Assembly: GCA_039028975.1 (NCBI GenBank)
Contig: JBCCHB010000100.1
Coordinates: 1 to 62,323 of the forward strand
DNA: 62,323 nucleotides
From: JAHBNG01 sp039028975
GTDB taxonomy: Bacteria; Chloroflexota; Anaerolineae; Caldilineales; Caldilineaceae
Direction: 5' to 3'
In this document: piece after piece, positions 23,893-32,292 of the stretch
Layout of the letters: the number at the start of each line of letters is the position of its first letter
Numbering within the stretch: position 1 is the stretch's first letter
The notes under the pieces: generated by a model
What the model was told of the DNA's origin: nothing
The model's input: only the letters and a program-made list of their open reading frames with translations
Database searches by the model: none
Translations under genes and position numbers: made by a program

Positions 23893-24999
23893 ATGGACTT
23901 ACCGTCTTTGTTAATACAATGGCATCAAGCGCAACAGCGAGCGTTGCCTTGGCGTGATATGCCTGCTGGGTTACGGGATCCGTATCGCGTTTGGGTAAGC
24001 GAGATTATGGCTCAACAGACTCGGCTTGAGACGGTCGTTCCGTACTATTTTCGATGGATGGAGCGTTTTCCAACCGTAGAGAAGCTAGCTGCCGCGGATC
24101 AGCAGGAAGTTCTCAAAGCATGGGAAGGGTTAGGCTACTACTCCCGAGCGAGGAATTTACATAAGGCTGCTCAGGTGGTGGTGGCCCAATATGATGGACA
24201 ACTCCCCAGCCACCGAAAAACACTCCTCACATTGCCCGGTATTGGTGACTATACAGTAGGCGCCATCTTGAGTATGGCCTTCGGCCAAGTTGAACCCATT
24301 TTAGATGGGAATGTTAAGCGTGTTCTGAGTCGCATCTTTGATATCGATCAACCCATTAACGAGCGGGAAACCATAAAAGCGCTTTGGGCGCACGCGCGTA
24401 GTTTGGTAGAAAGCGCACCTGCTTCGCAAGCTGGTATCTTTAATGAGGCGCTGATGGAAGTGGGGGCAACGCTCTGCACACCTCGCAACCCTCGCTGCCT
24501 ACTTTGTCCTATTGCTGACCATTGTCGTGCCTTGACGAATGGGACCCAGCATGAACGACCGGTTGTGCCACCTCGTAAAAAGACCCCTTACTTTGATGTT
24601 GCAGCAGCGGTCATTTGGCAAGAGCTCCCTTTTGAATCTAATCTGCTAATCGCTCAGCGTCCTCAGGATGGTATGTTAGGGGGCTTGTGGGAATTCCCTG
24701 GTGGCAAAAAAGAGCAGGATGACAAAGATTTGGCTGCCTGCCTTAAGCGGGAAATCTTGGAGGAGCTACAGGCTGATATTGAAGTTGGGGAGCTAATTGC
24801 TACCGTTCCCCACGCCTATACCCATTTTCGCATCACCTTACATGCGTTTCAAGCGCGTTATCTATCTGGCGAAATCAAAGCCATTGGGTGCGCAGATTGG
24901 CGTTGGATTCGGTTTGAAGAATTGGACAACTTTCCTTTTCCCGTAACCGATCAAAAGGTTATTGCCCAATTGAGGGAGATGAAGAGGCAACGGAGCTGA
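23893..24999 (+). CDS. mutY: A/G-specific adenine glycosylase MutY
   Basis: 368 residues. It removes adenine mispaired with 8-oxoguanine in base excision repair. N-terminal HhH-GPD domain: catalytic Glu37 (SEIMAQQT), helix-hairpin-helix LPGIGDYTVGAI (about 114-125) and catalytic Asp138 (ILDGN). The 4Fe-4S cluster ligands Cys195, Cys202, Cys205 and Cys211 have the usual C-x6-C-x2-C-x5-C spacing. The C-terminal MutT-like domain for 8-oxoG recognition retains a Nudix-like stretch (EFPGGKKEQDD...REILEEL). The ATG at 23893 opens the family's usual N-terminus; a TTG four codons upstream also exists. It converges with clpX, 25 bp apart. Confidence 0.95.
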   Translation: MDLPSLLIQWHQAQQRALPWRDMPAGLRDPYRVWVSEIMAQQTRLETVVPYYFRWMERFPTVEKLAAADQQEVLKAWEGLGYYSRARNLHKAAQVVVAQYDGQLPSHRKTLLTLPGIGDYTVGAILSMAFGQVEPILDGNVKRVLSRIFDIDQPINERETIKALWAHARSLVESAPASQAGIFNEALMEVGATLCTPRNPRCLLCPIADHCRALTNGTQHERPVVPPRKKTPYFDVAAAVIWQELPFESNLLIAQRPQDGMLGGLWEFPGGKKEQDDKDLAACLKREILEELQADIEVGELIATVPHAYTHFRITLHAFQARYLSGEIKAIGCADWRWIRFEELDNFPFPVTDQKVIAQLREMKRQRS

Positions 25000-25024
25000 A
25001 TATATATTCTGCTGCGCTCTTCTT

Positions 25025-26482
25025 CTATGCTGCTGTCTTATATTCCCGAAGGGAGATGGGTTGTCCCTTGGCTCCATAGAGGAGCGGAAATTCATCATTG
25101 AGAAAGACTCCACTGTGGACGACACAGCGCGTAATATCATCCCGACCTGGGATCTCATACATGACCTCTAATAGTGCTTCCTCAACAATGCTGCGTAGAC
25201 CCCGAGCACCTGTTTTGCGTAAAAATGCCTCTGTCGCGACTGTCTCCAGCGCATCTTGTTCAAATTCCAACGCAACATGATCCATGGCAAATAGGCGCTG
25301 ATATTGACGGACCACGCTGTTCTTTGGTTCAGTAAGAATGCGAACCATGGTCTCCCGGTCTAACCTATTTAGGCTGGCAATCACCGGCAAACGACCGATA
25401 AATTCAGGAATCAGACCGTGGCTTAAGAGATCATCAGGCATGATTTGGCGCAGCAGACGGCTCTCTTCACGGCTCTCTTTCTCCTGACGTCGAATACGCA
25501 TCTCTCGTTCTCGTTCGGTTAGATCTTCTGGCAAATCGGTTAGGTGATCATCCTGAGAACTTTCTTCTTGCTTGGCCCCAATCGCTACGGGGTTTAGGGG
25601 ATCAGTGGTAACAAATCCCAGCCCAGATCGTTTGTGTACTCGTCTGCGCACCTGCTCTGCTAACCCACTGAACGCACCGCCACAGATAAAAAGTACGTTA
25701 CTCGTATCAAGCTGAACGAATTCTTGCTGAGGATGCTTACGCCCCGCGCCTGGAGGCACATTGGCTACTGTTCCTTCGATGATTTTAAGCAACGCCTGTT
25801 GAACACCTTCGCCACTTACATCTCGCGTAATGCTGGGGTTATCGCCGCTTTTGCGTGCAATTTTGTCTACTTCATCTAGATAAATGATGCCGTAGGCTGC
25901 TCGGTCTACATCCCAATCTGCTGCCTGAAGAAGGCCAACTAAAATCGTTTCAACATCTTCACCCACGTATCCCGCTTCGGTTAATGTGGTCGCATCAGCA
26001 ATTGTAAAGGGCACGTCGATCATCTTCGCCAATGTGCTGGCCAAAAGCGTCTTGCCACTACCTGTGGGGCCAATCAAAAGCACGTTGCTTTTGGTGAGTT
26101 CAACATCAGAACTGCCGCGCTGTAACTTATCGCCATTGTTTGCTTCGGTGCTAGACGACCTGTCAGTAGAACTCGAGCCGAATACCCGCTTGTAGTGATT
26201 ATAGACAGCTACAGATAGCACCTTTTTGGCCCGCTCCTGACCGATCACATACTGATCGAGATAGGCAACGATCTCTTTTGGGCTAGGAACAGATTCTGGC
26301 GCACCTGTAGACTGCTGTACCCCATCTGACCCCACCAAACCCTCTTCTGCAAGGATTTCTGCGGCCAGAATAACGCATTCGTCACAGATGTAGATATTCT
26401 CGGAACCTTCGATCAACCGATTTACTTCAGAGTTGCTTTTACCGCAGAAAGAACAGCATGGCGATGTAGGGTTGGCAGTCAT
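25025..26482 (-). CDS. clpX: ATP-dependent protease ATP-binding subunit ClpX
   Basis: 485 residues, about 60 more than E. coli ClpX. An N-terminal zinc-binding domain has Cys10/Cys13 and Cys33/Cys36. AAA+ motifs: Walker A GPTGSGKT (138-145), pore loop GYVGED (171-176), Walker B IIYLDEVDK (199-207), and C-terminal domain from about 355. It unfolds tagged substrates and feeds them to ClpP. Two additions are visible: a Ser/Glu/Asn-rich insert at about 102-128 and, more notably, a highly charged insert at about 295-345 just after SGLGF, the position of the ClpP-docking IGF loop. It follows clpP in the same direction after 232 bp, so it may have its own promoter. Confidence 0.97.
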   Translation of the reverse strand: MTANPTSPCCSFCGKSNSEVNRLIEGSENIYICDECVILAAEILAEEGLVGSDGVQQSTGAPESVPSPKEIVAYLDQYVIGQERAKKVLSVAVYNHYKRVFGSSSTDRSSSTEANNGDKLQRGSSDVELTKSNVLLIGPTGSGKTLLASTLAKMIDVPFTIADATTLTEAGYVGEDVETILVGLLQAADWDVDRAAYGIIYLDEVDKIARKSGDNPSITRDVSGEGVQQALLKIIEGTVANVPPGAGRKHPQQEFVQLDTSNVLFICGGAFSGLAEQVRRRVHKRSGLGFVTTDPLNPVAIGAKQEESSQDDHLTDLPEDLTEREREMRIRRQEKESREESRLLRQIMPDDLLSHGLIPEFIGRLPVIASLNRLDRETMVRILTEPKNSVVRQYQRLFAMDHVALEFEQDALETVATEAFLRKTGARGLRSIVEEALLEVMYEIPGRDDITRCVVHSGVFLNDEFPLLYGAKGQPISLREYKTAA

Positions 26483-26714
26483 CTAAAATCCTAAAACGTT
26501 TATGGTCTTGGGAATATACGTCTATTTCAAAAAAATTACCCGTTAGGCTAAGGAATCAAGATCAAATAAAACCCGAAACTTCGGTCCTGTCATCTCGAGT
26601 ACCCGAGAGATCTTCCATTATGTTTTAAAATTCTCGATCCTAAGTGTAGACAAGGATGCCCGATTCCACCGACAACAACACTCGCGGGTACCTTCGGGCA
26701 TTCTATATGTCTAT

Positions 26715-27401
26715 TTACTTCTCAGATTTAGGGCCAGAGCCGTTGCTCTCAGGCACCTCCGCAACTTGGACATCCAACTCTGGATGTTCAACAAGAATAA
26801 TATCGCTAACGTCACCCAATACAGTATCCACCAGGCCATACTCTTTTGCTTCGATGGCATTCATATAGCGATCACGTCGGAAATCCTCTTCAATCTCTTT
26901 CCATGAGTGATTCGTGTGCTTACCCACCAAGTGGAAGAGCTGGGTCTGGACACGTTCCTGCTCTCGATAGGAGATGCGGACGTCTTCGGTATACCCTTGC
27001 GCACCACCACCCGCAGGATGCATATGAATGGTTGCATGAGGCAACGCCGAGCGTTTTCCTTCTGCGCCAGCTGCCAAGAGTACCGTACCCATACTGGCCG
27101 TAACACCAACAGCCGTTGTAGAGACTTGATTGGGTATCATCTGCATGGCATCATAGATAGCAAGCCCAGCATAGACACTGCCACCAGGACAATTGATATA
27201 CATATTGATAGGCTGATTGGGATCATCAAAGCTTAGATAGAGAAGCTGGGCCACAATCAGATTGGCAATTTGATCATTGATAGGCGTTCCGAGAAAAACA
27301 ATACGTTCCTTGAGAAGAAGGCTATAGATATCATAGGCGCGTTCGCCACGTCCTGTATTGTCAATGACCATCGGTACAACATTCGATATATCTGGTATCA
27401 T
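26715..27401 (-). CDS. clpP: ATP-dependent Clp protease proteolytic subunit ClpP
   Basis: 228 residues. Catalytic triad: Ser103 (GVTASMGT), His128 (HMHPAGGGAQG) and Asp177 (RRDRYMNA). The usual IHQP around the histidine reads MHPA, a small departure. The tail (about 205-228) is longer than usual and variable. It forms the 14-subunit peptidase chamber served by ClpX downstream, with trigger factor upstream, the common tig-clpP-clpX order. GGGAG stands before the ATG. One clear divergence is that the N-terminus (MIPDISNVVPMVIDNTGRGE) keeps the YDIYSLLLKERI motif and so includes no long propeptide. Confidence 0.97.
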   Translation of the reverse strand: MIPDISNVVPMVIDNTGRGERAYDIYSLLLKERIVFLGTPINDQIANLIVAQLLYLSFDDPNQPINMYINCPGGSVYAGLAIYDAMQMIPNQVSTTAVGVTASMGTVLLAAGAEGKRSALPHATIHMHPAGGGAQGYTEDVRISYREQERVQTQLFHLVGKHTNHSWKEIEEDFRRDRYMNAIEAKEYGLVDTVLGDVSDIILVEHPELDVQVAEVPESNGSGPKSEK

Positions 27402-27791
27402 ATTTTGTCTCCCAAAATTTACTTACTTAGTAATCCACAAATGAGATTAGAGTTTCCATCATCGTACTTCGGTTTGCCCAAGGTGTACAAAGGATTTGCA
27501 CTTCCTAATGGGCTTGTCCTGATCACCACATTAGGATACTGCCATCGCTCTTGAACTATACTGCCATCAGGTTGAAAACCGTACTTTACCACTACCCAGC
27601 ATGGGTAACCAAACCACGGTTTTCAAGAAAATCTGAGTATAGAACTGTTCACCAAGTGGGCTACCGACCGTCACACCTATCTTGCTCTTGTATGCCGCAT
27701 TTTATTGGCGGACGGTATTGGATACTCTACCTAAAATTGGTCATATTACAATGTAAGCCCTATTCTTTTCTGCGTTTGCATTATGTTAGTC
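27402..27791. other. Repeat-filled spacer between tig and clpP
   Basis: It holds the family A copy at 27556-27642 and a single family B-like end (GCATTTTATTGGCGGAC, about 27693-27709). The apparent reading frames on both strands cross these repeats and have no supporting features. A promoter for clpP should lie in the part nearest 27450. Confidence 0.5.
27556..27642. repeat. Family A palindromic element, copy 3
   Basis: CTATACTGCCATCAGGTTGAAAACC on the left pairs in part with GGTTTTCAAGAAAATCTGAGTATAG on the right (only fragments of each arm are conserved against the other copies). It is more diverged than the copies at 329 and 4675. Confidence 0.55.
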
Positions 27792-29528
27792 TTAACTTGT
27801 TGCAGAATCGGTTTCTGAGACGGCATCGACAATGCTTGTGCCGGATGTTGCCACATCAGCAAGGTTCTCACGGCCTGTGCCAGATGCGTCATCAGATGCG
27901 ATGTCCTGGCTCGTGCTATCAGATGCGTCAACTTCACCCTGTTCCACCACAATCTCGCCAGGAATCGTGTCATTGTTATCAGAAGTAGACTCATCGGAAT
28001 CAGATTCGTCTTCCTTTGCGCTCAATGGCGTTGGCTCTGGAAGTTCTTCACCTTTTGCAATAGCTACCAAGCGTTCATGGGCCTTTTCGGTAAGAACTTG
28101 GCTCATGATCATGGCGCGACCTGGTCCCTCTCGGAACATTTGAAACATCATGTCACGCTGTTGAGCAGCTTGAGATACCTCTTCGCTTTCGTCCGAATTG
28201 GGCTCTACAATTGATGCACCTTCGTTTTCGTCTCCACCCTCTATCTCATCACTAGCGGAAGCGCCTTCGGCATCATCTGCTACCTCCGACATCCCGTCCA
28301 CATCTGAATCTGGCTCCGTTGCCTCTGCTTCGTCCGCATCTGGATCTTCCCCGAGCATGATCTTAATTTGTCGATCAATATCTTCATCCTCTGCCGTTAA
28401 ACCCTCTTGCTGAATTATTTCCGAAATAATCAGATTTCTTTCAGCGATTTGGGTAGCTGCTTCTCTTTGCTCTTCTCGCAACTGCTCACGGGTCTGACCA
28501 ATATTGTCCAGATATGCATCAATGTCCTGAATGCCATACTGTTTAATCTGATTTTCATATTCAGTCATCATGGAATTGAGCTGATCTTCTATCACAGCTG
28601 GTGGATAATTGAGGCTCGACTGTTCCATAATGGCTTCTATTGATCGCCCCAGATATGCTTGATCTGCCGCGGTCTTGGCTTCTTCTTCTAGCGTTTCTCG
28701 AACGCTCTGGCTTAAGTCAGTCACAGTGTCGAACTCTGGACCAATCATCTGAGCTAGGTCGTCATTCAGCTCCGCATTCTCATAGGACCTAACTGAGAGA
28801 ACATTAATCTTGAAGTTGGCACTCCGACCAGCATAGATACTTTGGCTGTCTTCAGGCCAACTCAATATACATTCTTTCTCGTCACCAACCTGTAATCCTA
28901 ATAGGGCCTCATCAAATCCTGGTGGATCTGTGGGATTTTCTTGATCAGGCGTAACTTCCCAATCTTCTTCATCCAGAAAGATGGTCTCTTCTTCACCTTC
29001 GTCAGGCTCAGTGAGTACGCTATACACGCTAATTCGTATATTGTCGCCATACTCGCTAGGACGCGAAACGTCTTGCCAATCGGCGTACTCCTCCTGGTAT
29101 TTGATGAGGCGCTCTTCTACCTGCTCATCAGTAACAGCTAGAACGTCTTCCGCAACACGCAAGCTACGATAATCACCCAAGTCGATCTCTGGTTCTGTTG
29201 GCACAGCAAGAACGTAGCGCAACGGATCATACTGTACATCCGTCAAAGTAACGGTTGCATACGGCTCAATCTCCTCATCTTCCATCACCTGCTTGTAGAC
29301 TTCCTGGCCCAAGTTATCCACAAACTCAGCATAAAGGGCTTCCTTTCCGGCCATCTGTACAACGCGTGAGTAGGGTGCCTTCCCTTTGCGGAAGCCAGGA
29401 AATTGATATTGGTTCGCAATCTTCCGTGCGGCTTTTTTTAATTCTTGGTCTACTCGTTTTTGCTCAACCTCAACCGTTACCTGTACTTGACAGTTCTCCA
29501 GGGGTTCTTGTGTGACCTTTAGCTCCAT
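27792..29528 (-). CDS. tig: Trigger factor with acidic insertion and tail
   Basis: 578 residues, against about 430-480 normally. The ribosome-binding domain carries the signature GFRKGKAP at 45-52; the peptidyl-prolyl isomerase-like domain follows at about 150-260, then the helical chaperone arms. It binds nascent chains at the ribosome exit. Two extra parts stand out: an Asp/Glu/Ser-rich insert at about 393-449 that splits the C-domain (the domain resumes at AAQQRDMMFQMF), and a similar acidic tail at about 500-578. Both look disordered. It is the first gene of tig-clpP-clpX. The codon usage of the inserts is not evidently different by eye. Confidence 0.95.
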   Translation of the reverse strand: MELKVTQEPLENCQVQVTVEVEQKRVDQELKKAARKIANQYQFPGFRKGKAPYSRVVQMAGKEALYAEFVDNLGQEVYKQVMEDEEIEPYATVTLTDVQYDPLRYVLAVPTEPEIDLGDYRSLRVAEDVLAVTDEQVEERLIKYQEEYADWQDVSRPSEYGDNIRISVYSVLTEPDEGEEETIFLDEEDWEVTPDQENPTDPPGFDEALLGLQVGDEKECILSWPEDSQSIYAGRSANFKINVLSVRSYENAELNDDLAQMIGPEFDTVTDLSQSVRETLEEEAKTAADQAYLGRSIEAIMEQSSLNYPPAVIEDQLNSMMTEYENQIKQYGIQDIDAYLDNIGQTREQLREEQREAATQIAERNLIISEIIQQEGLTAEDEDIDRQIKIMLGEDPDADEAEATEPDSDVDGMSEVADDAEGASASDEIEGGDENEGASIVEPNSDESEEVSQAAQQRDMMFQMFREGPGRAMIMSQVLTEKAHERLVAIAKGEELPEPTPLSAKEDESDSDESTSDNNDTIPGEIVVEQGEVDASDSTSQDIASDDASGTGRENLADVATSGTSIVDAVSETDSATS

Positions 29529-29602
29529 CGTTTTGAGTTTCCTTCTATAGTTTAACTACGGCTCTTTCGAAATCGAGGCTGCCGCTTTGGGCATCCATTT
29601 AA

Positions 29603-29682
29603 GATACGGTCCGTAAATAACTTATACGTTTCATCCCGGTGTGACCCCGTCAAATGACCAAGTTATTCAATTCTCGTATCTA
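29603..29682. repeat. Family C palindromic element, copy 1
   Basis: GATACGGTCCGTAAATAAC at the left, GTTATTCAATTCTCGTATC at the right; ends are complementary. The interior TCAAATGACCA is shared with the second copy at 37587-37661. It sits upstream of tig. Confidence 0.7.
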
Positions 29683-30165
29683 AAAAGCCCTCGAAATGTC
29701 CAACAGAGCTGAAAACAATTCTAGCTCCCAATTGCCGCGGGTGAAGAGTATTTACCATGATGAGCATTTACTCTGGGGTAAAATTTTTTTATAAAAACAC
29801 AGTATAGCATAGCCATTTCACCCTATCCAAAAGAAACCTGCAATTGTAAATTTCGTAGTTAAATACGCAACGAGCTGTACCACGAGAGATGAAAATCGAA
29901 CAAAAATTAGAGGATTTCGTGGATCTTTATACTTCTAATCTTTTCATCCTTGCTATATACAGGGTAGATCCCAAGATCATTCCGTTAGATGTCTCTGACC
30001 GCTCCTGACTCATTGACAATTCTCTGGCCTGTGGCTATGATGGATAGGAACAGGATCATGAACGACGGAGTGAACTGCACATTGAACTGTATAGTGGACT
30101 GTATGACCGACACAAACCGATTGGGCAGAAGATCCCAATCAGAAGGATGGAAGAGGAGACAACAC
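29683..30165. other. Intergenic region between tig and the amidohydrolase
   Basis: The divergent region holds a family E copy at 29876-29970. A frame that would extend the amidohydrolase upstream to 29989 crosses low-complexity 'ACTGTATAGTGGACTG' sequence and is not supported. An AT-rich run at 29785-29815 (ATTTTTTTATAAAAAC, then CAGTATAGCATAG) may carry a promoter of tig. Confidence 0.4.
29876..29970 (+). repeat. Family E element, copy 2
   Basis: Starts CTGTACCACGAGAGATGAAAA, contains CTTCTAATCTTTTCATCC and ends TACAGGGTAGATCCC, matching copy 1 at 22862 in order and spacing. Confidence 0.55.
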
Positions 30166-31029
30166 ATGAGAATCATCGATGCCCACAATCATCCCGACTG
30201 GCACGGCCATGATCTGACCAAGGTGCTAGAAAATATGGCCCGATTTAATATCGAGCAGACATGGTTGCATTCCTGGGAGGCACCCATCGATGAGTATGCG
30301 CCCGACCCCTATTATACGGTTCTGATGCCAAGGGATGGATATCCCATTCCCTTTACCAACTGTCTGCGCTACAAAGAGGCCGCCCCAGATAAATTTGTAC
30401 TCTGTTATGGGCCAGATCCTCGACGGCCGGAGGCAATTGATCAGCTTCAGGCCGCCATGGAGCTATATGACGTGCGGGTCTACGGCGAATTGAAGCTACG
30501 CATGATGTACGACAATTTAGATGCATTACGGGTCTATCGCTTCTGTGGAGAGATGGGCTTACCAGTGACTGTCCATATTGACTATGAACTGGAGACAGGT
30601 CAGAAATACCCTCGACCCAATTGGTGGTATGGTGGTGGGATTGAACCATTCGAGCGAGCTGTGCGAAGCTGCCCCGAGACTACATTTATTGGCCACGCCC
30701 CTGGCTTCTGGGCGCACATTTCCAACGATGGTCAGCATGACAAAGTCGCTTATCCAACGGGGCCAGTCGTTCCTGGCGGTAACTTGCTTGAGTTCTTCCG
30801 TACGTGCCCCAACCTCTATGCCGATCTGTCGGCTGGGTCGGCCCGCAATGCCCTCGAGCGAGATCCAGGCTTCGCCAAAGAGTTCCTCATCGAATTTCAG
30901 GATCGGCTTCTTTATGGGCGGGACTGTTTTGATAATCGGCTCCAGGAATTGCTCAACAGCTTGGAGTTGCCGGAATCAGTTCTACGCAAAATCTATGCGG
31001 ATAACGCATTGAGCCTTGTCGCAAGTTGA
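30166..31029 (+). CDS. Amidohydrolase (TIM-barrel, COG2159-like)
   Basis: 287 residues. The N-terminal metal motif HxH is seen at His7 and His9 (DAHNHPDWHG) and the C-terminal aspartate in LLYGRDCFD (about 245), both typical of amidohydrolase family 2 enzymes, which hydrolyse or decarboxylate small ring or carboxylate compounds. A middle histidine occurs in TVHIDYE and another in FIGHAPGFW. ATG 30166 is chosen for its GAGGAG site 11 bp upstream and because the motif must be near the start. It lies 31 bp before a phosphotransferase gene in the same direction, so the two may be one unit. The substrate is unknown. Confidence 0.88.
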   Translation: MRIIDAHNHPDWHGHDLTKVLENMARFNIEQTWLHSWEAPIDEYAPDPYYTVLMPRDGYPIPFTNCLRYKEAAPDKFVLCYGPDPRRPEAIDQLQAAMELYDVRVYGELKLRMMYDNLDALRVYRFCGEMGLPVTVHIDYELETGQKYPRPNWWYGGGIEPFERAVRSCPETTFIGHAPGFWAHISNDGQHDKVAYPTGPVVPGGNLLEFFRTCPNLYADLSAGSARNALERDPGFAKEFLIEFQDRLLYGRDCFDNRLQELLNSLELPESVLRKIYADNALSLVAS

Positions 31030-31060
31030 AGTACTGAACTGCTGAATTGCTGAACTGCTT

Positions 31061-32005
31061 ATGAACAAAGATGAGACGCAAACAAATCATGAACTGTTGG
31101 CCTGGTGTGAATCGGTCATTGGATCATTTTCTGTTCTCTCTGGGGATGTGGGCGCCCATGACCGCTCCTCGGTCTGCCGTCTGCAGACAAGCCAGGGGCT
31201 TCACTACTTTCTAAAAATTCATCATGACCCCATGTACTGGTCATGCGAAGTGCATGGTTATGAAGCTTGGGCCGGGGCATTTGGCGAAAATTGCCCTCAG
31301 CTCATCGCCGTCTATACGGAGCAACCCTTAGCCCTCATCATTAGTGAGATACCCGGAAAGAGCATGAACCAAGTGACGCTAACCGCCTCTCAAGAACGGG
31401 ATGCATGGCGAACAAGTGGTCAGCACTTGGCACACCTTCATCAATGGGCTATTGGAGAATACTTTGGCCCCTGTCAGCGAAACGGTCAACCTTTTGACCT
31501 GCCCCGCAGTCAATCCAGCGACCTTCCCATTCAGGATGCTGAACAGTATGTCAGGCATGAACTGGATACGTGGACTGAACGAGGTTTACAGGCTCGGTGC
31601 CTCAATCCTGATGAGTTAGCAGTGGTTGAAAACGCCCGCTACTTGGTTCCAGCCTTTACTGGGGAACGGCCAGTGCCATGCCATCGCGATTACTGCCCCG
31701 TGAACTGGTTAGTCGATGAGCAAGGAAAGTGGACAGGCGTCATCGACTTCGAATTTGCCTACTGGGACCTGCGGGTAGCCGACTTTAGCCGCTACCCAGA
31801 TTGGGAGTGGATGGAAAGGCCAGAATGTATTGACGCATTTTTTGAAGGGTATGGTCGCGCCCTGACAGAGCAAGAGGAGAAGCAGCGATTCGTAGCCCAT
31901 GTACAGTACGCGCTAAGCGCAATTGTGTGGGGACGAGAAGCAGCGTTCTATGGTTTTGAAGAAGAGGGAAGGCAAGCACTTAGGCTGCTGGCCAAGTCGA
32001 TTTAG
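31061..32005 (+). CDS. Aminoglycoside-phosphotransferase-fold kinase
   Basis: 314 residues, APH/choline-kinase fold. Lys52 (YFLKIHH) is the ATP-binding lysine; the catalytic loop is HRDYCPVNW with Asp210 and Asn215, and the metal aspartate Asp229 follows (VIDFEFAYWD). The family phosphorylates small hydroxylated or amino compounds; only some members confer antibiotic resistance. The gene follows the amidohydrolase closely, which hints at a shared metabolic role rather than resistance. No clear Shine-Dalgarno site is seen; the upstream 30 bp consist of repeated CTGAACTG. Confidence 0.88.
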   Translation: MNKDETQTNHELLAWCESVIGSFSVLSGDVGAHDRSSVCRLQTSQGLHYFLKIHHDPMYWSCEVHGYEAWAGAFGENCPQLIAVYTEQPLALIISEIPGKSMNQVTLTASQERDAWRTSGQHLAHLHQWAIGEYFGPCQRNGQPFDLPRSQSSDLPIQDAEQYVRHELDTWTERGLQARCLNPDELAVVENARYLVPAFTGERPVPCHRDYCPVNWLVDEQGKWTGVIDFEFAYWDLRVADFSRYPDWEWMERPECIDAFFEGYGRALTEQEEKQRFVAHVQYALSAIVWGREAAFYGFEEEGRQALRLLAKSI

Positions 32006-32052
32006 GGATTGTTTATCAATGGGCACTTGAGGATAAATTCCCCATCGCATAA

Positions 32053-32227
32053 TTACTCCTCCAGCATCTCTTTAACTATCGTGCGAATCTTGAACTCCCA
32101 CAGCATGTTGATTGCATCGAAAATTACGAAGAACAATACGATACATTTCACGCAATGACTGTTCATCACGGTACGCATCCAGGAGCGCTTCGTGAATTTG
32201 TTGAAATTTGGTCCCATCTAGCGCCAT
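32053..32227 (-). pseudogene. Tiny EAD1-like gene, probably frameshifted
   Basis: From ATG 32227 a 51-codon frame reads like the first helices of an effector-associated domain 1 (FQQIHEALLDAYRDEQSLREM, then YRIVLRNF); compare LRQALLSAFPTFESFEQM in the gene at 57634. It stops at 32072. In the next frame the expected last helix continues as MLWEFKIRTIVKEMLEE and stops at 32053, so a single-base shift would restore a free-standing EAD1 of about 57 residues. No effector is attached, and the neighbouring genes are unrelated enzymes. A free EAD1 adaptor for the 53-62 kb cluster, or a dead fragment, are both possible. Confidence 0.45.
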
Positions 32228-32292
32228 AACGATAACCTATTTCTACAATTGGATTATTTTTTCCTATTTTAAATTGGATTGACGTCTCCCAG

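Noticed and set aside
31061..32005. Antibiotic resistance kinase
   Set aside because: The fold is aminoglycoside-phosphotransferase-like, but context with an amidohydrolase and no resistance-type neighbours makes a metabolic kinase more likely.
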